DNA from: Thermodesulfatator atlanticus
GTDB lineage: Bacteria > Desulfobacterota > Thermodesulfobacteria > Thermodesulfobacteriales > Thermodesulfatatoraceae
DNA: 9,968 nucleotides
Assembly (NCBI GenBank): GCA_011321895.1
Contig: DROK01000003.1
Span: 1 to 9,968, forward strand
Reading direction: 5' to 3'
Part shown: piece after piece, positions 1 through 6,141 of the stretch
How the letters are laid out: every line of letters starts with the position of its first letter
How positions within the stretch are numbered: the first letter of the stretch is position 1
Made by a program: the position numbers and the translations under genes
Notes under the pieces: generated by a model
The model's input: only the letters and a program-made list of their open reading frames with translations
Database searches by the model: none
What the model was told of the DNA's origin: nothing

Positions 1-5
1 AAGGA
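1..5 (+). promoter_or_regulatory. Ribosome binding site of the first lipoprotein gene
   Basis: AAGGA lies 6 bases before the GTG at 12. It supports that GTG as the start even though the frame is open to the window edge. The site is seen at the very edge of the window, so the upstream context is unknown. Confidence 0.5.
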
Positions 6-11
6 AAAAAA

Positions 12-584
12 GTGGTTAGAAGATTTCTAATCTTGGGGTTAATTTTTTGGGTAGCTGGTTGTGGAGCCCATCTTCCTCAAACCGAACTTTCCTCTTTTAA
101 AGAAGCAAAGCATCCGTGCCGGGTGGCGGTCCTACCCTTCACGAATGAGACCAAACATTACCGCTTGGGTAGATTGGTCTACCGGATATTTCTGACCCAA
201 TTAACAAACAGTAAGGATTTTGAAGTAATCGAAGAGGGGCAGATAAGGAGTTTTTTACGCTTGCAAAGATGTCTGGTAGGACAAGAGCCTCCTCCTCGGG
301 TTTTGCGCATGTTGGGCGCCCGTTTGGAGGTAGACGCCATTATTGGTGGCACCGTTCTTGCGGCGGGGGAAGGGCAAGAAGGGGTTTTCCTTTCTTTTAT
401 GGTTTGGGCCAAGGACGCCACTTCCGGAAAGCTCCTTTGGAATACCTATCATTCCCGGACCGGAGAAGAATATCTTAAGGTTTTTCACTTTGGTCGCGTC
501 ACCACTTTTACCAGGTTAGCCAAGATGATGGTCCAAGAAGTGGTTCGTGATTGGGAAAAAAGGGGACTCGGAGGTTGTAGATGA
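12..584 (+). CDS. CsgG/LpoB-like outer-membrane lipoprotein
   Basis: The product has 190 residues and starts at GTG. It opens with a short basic and hydrophobic lipoprotein signal that ends in the lipobox VAGC, so Cys17 would be lipidated. Residues 36-64 (CRVAVLPF then NETKHYRLGRLVYRIFLTQL), the FEVIEE strand near 70-75 and the LEVDAIIGGTV strand near 105-114 match the order of motifs in the CsgG/LpoB/FlgO class of lipoproteins. Those use an alpha/beta domain with a V-AVLPF strand and a VDAII-G-V strand. At 190 residues it is shorter than the curli pore CsgG (about 260), and I see no clear pore-forming insertion, so a pore is not assured. Cys36, Cys87 and Cys189 are extra cysteines. It overlaps the chaperone gene by 4 bp, so it belongs to the operon. 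A role in outer-membrane anchoring or secretion of the cytochromes is inference; the exact family is unsure. Confidence 0.8.
   Translation: MVRRFLILGLIFWVAGCGAHLPQTELSSFKEAKHPCRVAVLPFTNETKHYRLGRLVYRIFLTQLTNSKDFEVIEEGQIRSFLRLQRCLVGQEPPPRVLRMLGARLEVDAIIGGTVLAAGEGQEGVFLSFMVWAKDATSGKLLWNTYHSRTGEEYLKVFHFGRVTTFTRLAKMMVQEVVRDWEKRGLGGCR
570..574 (+). promoter_or_regulatory. Ribosome binding site of the chaperone gene
   Basis: GGAGG sits 6 bases before the ATG at 581, inside the last codons of the lipoprotein gene. The ATGA stop/start overlap at 581-584 suggests translational coupling. Confidence 0.75.
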
Positions 585-2197
585 AAAAAAGGGGGTTGTT
601 TTGGTATCTTTTGCTTCTTGCTTGGCTTTTTTGGGCCCCTTCGGCTGAGGCCTTTTTTGGCAAAAATTACCTCGTAAAAATCAACGGCAAGGAGTACACC
701 GCTGAAGATTTCAAAAAATGGTGGTCGTACTGGAAAGAACCGGGCATGACGGTACCAGCCACCCCGGACCCTTTTATTGATTGGATCCTTATTTCAGACG
801 AAGCCAAAACCATGGGTTTGGACCAGGAACCTTCTTACCAAAAAAAATTAAAGACATTTTTGGAAGTCAGAGCCCTGATGCAACTTCGCTACGATGAAAT
901 AGACCAAAAGATCGATTTAAGTCGTAAGACCCTCTGGCAGGAATATGTGCGAAATTATACCCCCCGCTTGAGGGTAAAGGCCCTGATTACCTCTCAGGAA
1001 AAAGAGGCCAAGGAGTGGGTTAAAGAGGCCCAGGATGCGGAAAAATTCCTTAAGTTATTTCAAAAATTAGAAAAAACCGGAAAAGCCAAAGATTTCGGTT
1101 GGGAAAGACCGTATACTATTCCTAAAGAGCTCAGAGATAGCCTCTTAAACGCGAAAGAGGGCGAAATTTTAGGGCCTCTCGCATACAAAGGCCGTTTTTA
1201 CGTGATCTATGTCGAAAAAAGATTGGGGCCTGATCCCGAAGATTTTAAAGCCCTCAAGGAGATAGTGGCCCACCGTTACAAGAAAAGAAAGGCCCGAGAA
1301 CTTACACAAATTTTTATCAAGAAACTGAGACAAAAATATCCTGTTCAGGTTAATGAAGCCCTTTTAGATCAAATCACTTTAGAAGACCTGCCCCAGGATC
1401 TGGCCGACAAACCGGTCCTGGTCATCGGAGACAAAAAGCTTACCGCCAAAGAATTCCAAACCCTCCTCAAAAAGGAAGCTAAACTACGCATAGGTAAAAA
1501 CAAAAAGGTCTCTCAGGAGGAGCTGGCTTTCCTTAAAAAGCGTTTAATAAACGATATTATCGCCCAAACCCTTACTTCCTGGGAGGCCCTTAACCGACAT
1601 TACGAGCAGAACGTACTCAAGGATATCTATGAATTTTATAAACGCCAGCGCTTGGTACGGGAGTTTGAGGAAAAGATTATCTGGCCTCAAATAAAAGTCA
1701 CCGATGAAGAAGTACGAAAATATTACGAAACGCATAAAAAAGACTTTACCCGGCCCGCCAGGGTTGAAATGGCCGTCATCAAAACTCAAGACGAACAACT
1801 GGCACGCCAGATATACCAGCGACTCAAAAGGGGAGAAGATTTTTTTGAGGTAGCCAAAGAGATCCAGTTCCACGGAGCCAGACCCGAAAGACACGAGTTA
1901 AGCAATCTGGTCCCCGAGATGAGAGAAATTGTCCAGAAAATGAAGCCCGGTGAGGTTTCGTCCGTTATAAAGATTAAAGACTGGTATTGTATCGTGAAAT
2001 TGATCCGTTTTTATCCCGAAGAGGTCCATCCTTTTGAGATGGTGAAGGAAAGTATCCGGAAGACCCTGGCTCAGGAAAAATTTGAAAAGATGAGGGCCAA
2101 ATTAGTGGCACAGCTCAGGGCCAAATCCGATATAAAGATCAACCAAAAGGCTTGGCAAAAATTGCGCCGGGAACTGGAGGCTGAAAATGGATCATAA
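581..2197 (+). CDS. Periplasmic SurA/PpiC-like chaperone, duplicated parvulin unit
   Basis: The product has 538 residues with a Sec signal (basic MKKR, hydrophobic core, SAEA cleavage near residue 24). Two similar units follow. Each begins with a SurA-like N-terminal strand and helix (VKINGKEYTAEDF at 32-44; LVIGDKKLTAKEF at 280-292), then a charged helical arm, then a parvulin-like domain (about 128-213 and 392-478). The second domain contains RGEDFFEVAKE and KPGEVSS, typical of PpiC rotamases. The first keeps an FGW segment near 172. The usual His of the first parvulin strand (the HIL motif) is replaced by KALI and MAVI, so isomerase activity may be weak or lost and the main job may be chaperoning. 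It likely escorts exported cytochromes or outer-membrane proteins through the periplasm. PpiC-type proteins near OmcS-type cytochromes are known, from memory, in Geobacter. Overlaps on both sides fix it in the operon. Confidence 0.85.
   Translation: MKKRGLFWYLLLLAWLFWAPSAEAFFGKNYLVKINGKEYTAEDFKKWWSYWKEPGMTVPATPDPFIDWILISDEAKTMGLDQEPSYQKKLKTFLEVRALMQLRYDEIDQKIDLSRKTLWQEYVRNYTPRLRVKALITSQEKEAKEWVKEAQDAEKFLKLFQKLEKTGKAKDFGWERPYTIPKELRDSLLNAKEGEILGPLAYKGRFYVIYVEKRLGPDPEDFKALKEIVAHRYKKRKARELTQIFIKKLRQKYPVQVNEALLDQITLEDLPQDLADKPVLVIGDKKLTAKEFQTLLKKEAKLRIGKNKKVSQEELAFLKKRLINDIIAQTLTSWEALNRHYEQNVLKDIYEFYKRQRLVREFEEKIIWPQIKVTDEEVRKYYETHKKDFTRPARVEMAVIKTQDEQLARQIYQRLKRGEDFFEVAKEIQFHGARPERHELSNLVPEMREIVQKMKPGEVSSVIKIKDWYCIVKLIRFYPEEVHPFEMVKESIRKTLAQEKFEKMRAKLVAQLRAKSDIKINQKAWQKLRRELEAENGS
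2176..2180 (+). promoter_or_regulatory. Ribosome binding site of the 26-haem lipoprotein gene
   Basis: GGAGG lies 6 bases before the ATG at 2187, within the end of the chaperone gene. It selects this ATG, which gives a complete lipoprotein signal peptide. Confidence 0.8.
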
Positions 2198-4115
2198 GAA
2201 AAGGCTGGGCAAGTGGGGAGGCCTGCTTTTATTACTATTTTTAATAGGATCATGCGTTCAGGCCCCTTCTCCTCCCCCTACGGCGAAGAAAAGGGGCTGT
2301 CTTGATTGTCACCCGGAAATGAAAGCCCAACTAATAGCCAATAGGCCGGTGGTTCATCCCCCGGTAGCCCAGGGGAACTGTCTGGGGTGCCACCGTCCCC
2401 ACGGCCTCATTGCTGGGGCTTTTCTTAAGGCAGACCCTCCCCGACTCTGCCTGCCCTGTCACCGGGAGCTCATATCTCATCTCAACGCCCAATATCCCCA
2501 TCCCCCGGCCCGGAAGGGGAATTGTCTTAAGTGTCACGAATCCCATGCGGCTTTTCAAAAGGGCCTCTTAAAAGAAGAAGACCAAAAATTATGTCTCTCC
2601 TGCCATAAAGAGATAGAAAAGGGTAAGTTCCTCCACCAACCCTTGAAAGAAGGGTGTCTTAAATGTCACGATTCCCACGGAAGCAATTTTTCCGGCATCT
2701 TAAAAGGAGACGAAGCCTCCCTTTGTCTTTCCTGTCATGAGGCCCAGGGGCTGGAAAAGACCCATTTCGGATATCCGGTTAAAAAGGCCTGTACCCAGTG
2801 TCACAATCCTCATGCTGCCCAAGAGGAGGTCTTATTAAGGCGGTCCATTCACCAACCCGTTAAAGAAGGCAGGTGTGAAGATTGTCACATGGGGCAGGGA
2901 GGCCAGCCTTTGGCCTTAAAGGCCTCCCCTGAGGAACTTTGTCTTAGATGTCATCCCAGACAGAAGGCTCCAAGGGAGCACCCTCCCTATCAGGAAGGGA
3001 AGTGTTTAAAGTGTCACGGTCCCCACGGTAGCCCTTATCCTCCCCTTTTGAACCAAAAGACCAAGACTTTGTGTTTGAGCTGCCACGATATCCAGCTCAA
3101 AAAGGCCAAATCTTCCCATCCACCCTTTGAAGAGGGACGGTGTCAGGAGTGTCATCACGGGCATGTTTCAAACCAGCCCAAATTGCTAAAACGTCCGCCA
3201 GAAAAGCTTTGTCTGACTTGTCACGGCAAGCTTCTCAAGGGTAGTTACAAACATGGCCCTGCCACCCAAGGCCAATGCTTGACCTGTCATCTCCCGCACC
3301 AATCAGAGAAAAATAAGAACCTTTTGGTAACTGAGCAAAAGGAACTCTGTTTTAAATGTCACAAAGAGACCGCGCGTGAAGAAAATCTCTTTAGCGTACA
3401 CACTCCTTTTGCCCGAGGAACTTGTTCGGGATGCCACAACCCCCACAGTGCAGACCAAAAGGCATTTTTAGCGGTGCCTCCTAACCAGACCTGTTTGCGT
3501 TGCCACGCAAAAATTAAGGAAGAAATGAAAGAAAAAGGACTACACGCTCCCTTTGGCCGGGAGCAATGTTTGGCGTGTCACCTTCCGCATGCTTCAGATT
3601 ATGCCTTTCAGATTCGTGGGCCCATGGACCAGGTGTGTTACCAATGTCACGCCAGGATAGAGCGGGAGGTCAGGGCCTTACCTTACGTTCACCCTACCGC
3701 GGAGGAGGGGACCTGTCAGCGCTGTCATGACCCCCACTTAAGCCCGCTCAAGGCCCATCTGCGCAAAGAGGTAAAAGACCTGTGTCTTGATTGTCACGGA
3801 GAGGTTGCCCGGTATTGGTCTCAGGGGGTAGCCCATAAACCAGCCCAAAAAGAAGACGGGTGTCTCCTCTGTCATGAAGCCCACGCCAGTCGCAACCAAA
3901 ACCTGCTTTTGGGCTCAGGCGGCGAGGTCTGTCTAAAATGCCATCAAGTGGGGCCTGATTTGGTTGAACGTCACGGCGGGATTACCCCCAGGGCCAAATA
4001 CTGTAATACGTGTCATAACCCCCATGGCGGGCCTGATGAGAGTCTTCTCTGGCCATACGAGCACCCTCCTTTTGCCAAAGGAGAATGCCGACCTTGTCAC
4101 GGAGGCGATAAATGA
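2187..4115 (+). CDS. 26-haem c-type cytochrome lipoprotein (doubled-CXXCH family)
   Basis: The product has 642 residues. A basic start (DHKKR) and a Leu-rich core end in the lipobox LIGSC with Cys23 as lipid site, followed by a Pro-rich linker. I count 26 CXXCH haem sites, from Cys38 to residue 638. The repeat is about 40 residues with two haems: a His-Pro and Gly upstream of one CXXCH, a His three residues after it (CXXCHxxH), a Leu-Leu, then LCxxCH. The two extra His per repeat fit bis-His haems. The haem chain fills nearly the whole mature protein, so it is probably an elongated electron wire or store. The lipid anchor suggests the outer membrane. Exceptions are haems 9 and 26, which lack the +3 His. 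The protein ends just after haem 26. It overlaps both neighbours and is paralogous to the next gene. Its electron partners are unknown. Confidence 0.93.
   Translation: MDHKKRLGKWGGLLLLLFLIGSCVQAPSPPPTAKKRGCLDCHPEMKAQLIANRPVVHPPVAQGNCLGCHRPHGLIAGAFLKADPPRLCLPCHRELISHLNAQYPHPPARKGNCLKCHESHAAFQKGLLKEEDQKLCLSCHKEIEKGKFLHQPLKEGCLKCHDSHGSNFSGILKGDEASLCLSCHEAQGLEKTHFGYPVKKACTQCHNPHAAQEEVLLRRSIHQPVKEGRCEDCHMGQGGQPLALKASPEELCLRCHPRQKAPREHPPYQEGKCLKCHGPHGSPYPPLLNQKTKTLCLSCHDIQLKKAKSSHPPFEEGRCQECHHGHVSNQPKLLKRPPEKLCLTCHGKLLKGSYKHGPATQGQCLTCHLPHQSEKNKNLLVTEQKELCFKCHKETAREENLFSVHTPFARGTCSGCHNPHSADQKAFLAVPPNQTCLRCHAKIKEEMKEKGLHAPFGREQCLACHLPHASDYAFQIRGPMDQVCYQCHARIEREVRALPYVHPTAEEGTCQRCHDPHLSPLKAHLRKEVKDLCLDCHGEVARYWSQGVAHKPAQKEDGCLLCHEAHASRNQNLLLGSGGEVCLKCHQVGPDLVERHGGITPRAKYCNTCHNPHGGPDESLLWPYEHPPFAKGECRPCHGGDK
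2298..4100 (+). repeat. Tandem coding array of CXXCH haem repeats
   Basis: The DNA shows TGT/TGC-N6-TGT/TGC-CAC/CAT haem codons at a two-haem period of roughly 120 bases across 26 sites. The repeats diverge in sequence, so this is old protein-level duplication and not recent identical DNA repeats. The regular pattern breaks at 2790-2888 and 4002-4100. There, two haem sites are joined by a distinct 33-residue module (CxxCHNPH, 8 residues ending in LL, a 12-residue His-containing stretch, then CxxCH). Confidence 0.85.
4101..4105 (+). promoter_or_regulatory. Ribosome binding site of the 16-haem cytochrome gene
   Basis: GGAGG lies 6 bases before the ATG at 4112. The ATGA stop/start overlap (4112-4115) implies coupled translation of the two large cytochromes. 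Confidence 0.8.
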
Positions 4116-5281
4116 TAGTGGCGATTTTTTGTCTCATAATCTGTTCTTTATGGGCGGGGCCTGTTTTGGGTGCCAAAAAAGACTGTTTTCAATGTCATTC
4201 CAGGAGGGCCCTTTTAAAAGGCAACGTCCATCCTCCTGCAGCCCGGGGAGAATGTTTGAAGTGTCATCTCCCTCATGTCTCTCGTTATCCAAAACTGCTC
4301 ACTCAAGAGAGCCCGGAGCTTTGTTTTACCTGTCATAAAAAACTGTCCGACCGGCTCCAAAAAGCCCCCTTTATTCACGGCCCGGTGGCGAAAGGGGCCT
4401 GTCGACGTTGTCACGAAGCCCATGCTTCTTCGCAAAAAAACTTACTGAAAAAAGACCCTAAAACCCTCTGTTTTTCCTGTCACAAAGAAGCCAATATTAA
4501 ATACGCCCGGCCCCACGCCCCCTTCGCTAAGGGGCGGTGTCTTAGTTGTCACGAAGCACACTACGCCGAGAATCGCCTCTTTCTCAAAAAGAAAGGTTCT
4601 TCCCTGTGTTTTTCCTGTCACCGGAATACCGAAACCCTGGCCCGGATACACAAGGTCAAAAACGTCAAAGGTCTTGATTGCCTTTCTTGTCACAATCCCC
4701 ACGGCGGGCCCCAAAAAGGGCTTTTGAGGAGCTTTAGACATCCTCCTTATGCGCAAGGAAAATGTCAGACCTGCCACCAGAACTTAAAAGCTGGCCCGGA
4801 CATGTGTTTCAAATGTCACCCTAAGACTCGTTCCGATTTCTATCATCAACATAACCACTTATTAGGGGGCTACGAGGAAAACGCCTGTCTCATTTGCCAC
4901 GCCCCTCACGTTGCAAGTAACAAAGAATTTTTGAGGGACAAACCTCGCCGCCTCTGTCAAAGGTGTCATGCGGAGACAGCCAGACAACGGGCCGAAAGTC
5001 TTTATATCCACCCAAAATGGAAGGAATGTCTGGCCTGTCACCTGGCCCACGGCTCAGATTCCCCTTCCATGTTAAACGGAGACGGCAATGCAGTCTGTGT
5101 AAGGTGCCACGAAACTCAAGGAAAGTTTACGCATCCGGTGGGAGAGAAGGTCCGTGATCCCCGTAACGGGCAGCCGATTACGTGCGTCACCTGTCATAAT
5201 CCCATGGGGACCAATTTTAAGTATAACTTGAGACTATCTGGGGAGGCCAGTTTATGCTTAGAATGCCACAAAAATTACTAA
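4112..5281 (+). CDS. 16-haem secreted c-type cytochrome (doubled-CXXCH family)
   Basis: The product has 389 residues with a hydrophobic signal peptide probably cleaved near AGPVLG/AKKD (residue 20). The signal is unusual in having no Lys or Arg before the hydrophobic core; a GTG at 4118 is a less likely start because it gives the same poor n-region. Sixteen CXXCH sites run from Cys25 to residue 386. Repeat spacing and the HPP-x-x-x-G-x-C-x-x-CH-x-x-H pattern are those of the 26-haem protein. The first 60 residues and the haem 7-9 region align with it in order, so the two genes are tandem paralogs. The C-terminal part (HPVG, DPRNGQP, then CVTCHNPMG) is a common ending of doubled-CXXCH proteins, but here the usual NPH is NPM (Met365). 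It probably shuttles electrons in the periplasm; there is no lipid anchor, so it may be soluble or secreted. Confidence 0.92.
   Translation: MIVAIFCLIICSLWAGPVLGAKKDCFQCHSRRALLKGNVHPPAARGECLKCHLPHVSRYPKLLTQESPELCFTCHKKLSDRLQKAPFIHGPVAKGACRRCHEAHASSQKNLLKKDPKTLCFSCHKEANIKYARPHAPFAKGRCLSCHEAHYAENRLFLKKKGSSLCFSCHRNTETLARIHKVKNVKGLDCLSCHNPHGGPQKGLLRSFRHPPYAQGKCQTCHQNLKAGPDMCFKCHPKTRSDFYHQHNHLLGGYEENACLICHAPHVASNKEFLRDKPRRLCQRCHAETARQRAESLYIHPKWKECLACHLAHGSDSPSMLNGDGNAVCVRCHETQGKFTHPVGEKVRDPRNGQPITCVTCHNPMGTNFKYNLRLSGEASLCLECHKNY
4184..5269 (+). repeat. Tandem coding array of 16 CXXCH haem repeats
   Basis: The coding repeat has the same two-haem period as in the preceding gene. The 99-base junction module recurs at 4679-4777, between haems 8 and 9, the same ordinal place as the internal copy in the 26-haem gene. 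The last haem site (5255-5269) is overlapped by the start of the next gene in another frame. Confidence 0.8.
5242..5246 (+). promoter_or_regulatory. Ribosome binding site of the NHL propeller gene
   Basis: GGAGG lies 7 bases before ATG 5254 and 16 bases before the in-frame ATG at 5263. Spacing therefore favours 5254 as the start, giving a 28-bp overlap with the 16-haem gene. Confidence 0.7.
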
Positions 5282-6141
5282 TTTTTATCTTTATCCTGTC
5301 TCTTCTTTGTTTAAGTATTCATCTCAGCTGGGCCTCGTCTTTAAAACTGACGGTATCCATTTCCAAAGGGCCGGAAGGCAAAAATCTTTACCAACCTTTA
5401 GGCATGTTTTTCGATCCTTATAACCAACGGTTTTACGTGGCAGATACCGGAAATAACCGTTTGCTCTCTTTTAGCTTAAACGGGACACCTTTAAAAAGTT
5501 TTGACGCCGGCGGGCAATTAAAAGGCCCTTACTCTTTGGTAAGAGATAGTAAAGGGAAAATTTGGGTGGTGGAACGGCCTTTTAATTCTTTGACAGAAAT
5601 TGATTTAAAGGCGCACCGATTTGAACGCCACCAGCTCTCCTGTGCCGGACACCCCGTATTGGTAGACCGTATCGCCCTCTGGCAAGATTATCTCCTGGTT
5701 TTGGACAGGGCCTCTGGAATGGTTTTGCTCTATGACAAAGACCTTTCCTGCGTGAAATCTTTAAGACCTGACATAGAAGATTTTAAAGGATTTTTTGATT
5801 TTAAAGTAAAAAACGATCGTCTTTGGGGCTTAGAAAACCTTACAGGCAGAATATTGGCCCTTGATCTTAAATCAGGGAAAATTTTAGATATGATTAGGCC
5901 TAAATTTCTAGTAAGTCTTCCGGTTTCTTTTGAGCTGGACAACAGGGGCAATTTCTACTTGTTAGACCGTTACCAAAAGGTTGTCCTTGTTTTTGATAAG
6001 TCAGGTAGACTCAAGCATCGCCTTTTTAAAAAGGGTTATTTGCCGGGTGAGCTCAATTATCCCTGGCAATTACTCCTGCTGCAGGGCAAACTCTTGGTCT
6101 TGGACGAAGGTAACGGACGAATAGACATCTGGGGACATTAG
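5254..6141 (+). CDS. Secreted six-bladed NHL-repeat beta-propeller
   Basis: The product has 295 residues with a Sec signal (LRMPQK, then a long hydrophobic core, cleavage near LSWA/SS, about residue 27). Six propeller strands can be read in order: RFYVADTGNNRLLSF, KIWVVERPFNSLTEI, YLLVLDRASGMVLLY, RLWGLENLTGRILAL, NFYLLDRYQKVVLVF and KLLVLDEGNGRIDIW. These are NHL-type blades, with D-x-G-N-N-R-like turns in the first and last. Such propellers are binding scaffolds with no catalysis expected. No haem site is present. It lies directly before the OmcS-like gene, with the stop codon abutting the next ATG. From memory, an NHL protein is also encoded just before omcS in Geobacter sulfurreducens (GSU2505), which supports a role tied to filament assembly or surface attachment. 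That role is inference. Confidence 0.88.
   Translation: MLRMPQKLLIFIFILSLLCLSIHLSWASSLKLTVSISKGPEGKNLYQPLGMFFDPYNQRFYVADTGNNRLLSFSLNGTPLKSFDAGGQLKGPYSLVRDSKGKIWVVERPFNSLTEIDLKAHRFERHQLSCAGHPVLVDRIALWQDYLLVLDRASGMVLLYDKDLSCVKSLRPDIEDFKGFFDFKVKNDRLWGLENLTGRILALDLKSGKILDMIRPKFLVSLPVSFELDNRGNFYLLDRYQKVVLVFDKSGRLKHRLFKKGYLPGELNYPWQLLLLQGKLLVLDEGNGRIDIWGH
6131..6135 (+). promoter_or_regulatory. Ribosome binding site of the OmcS-like gene
   Basis: GGGGA lies 6 bases before the ATG at 6142. It is weaker than the GGAGG sites elsewhere in the operon. The start follows the upstream TAG with no gap, so reinitiation or coupling is likely. Confidence 0.5.

Noticed and set aside
1544..1894. Antisense open frame of 116 codons within the chaperone gene
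   Set aside because: It lies fully inside a clear coding region and its product shows no motif.
2298..4100. Regularly spaced TGTCAC-like repeats suggestive of a CRISPR or satellite array
   Set aside because: The spacing and sequence are explained by CXXCH codons in an intact reading frame; repeat units diverge and there are no unique spacers between identical repeats.
3964..4338. Plus-strand open frame of 124 codons spanning the junction of the two large cytochromes
   Set aside because: It is out of frame with both haem-bearing proteins and has no haem sites or export signal.
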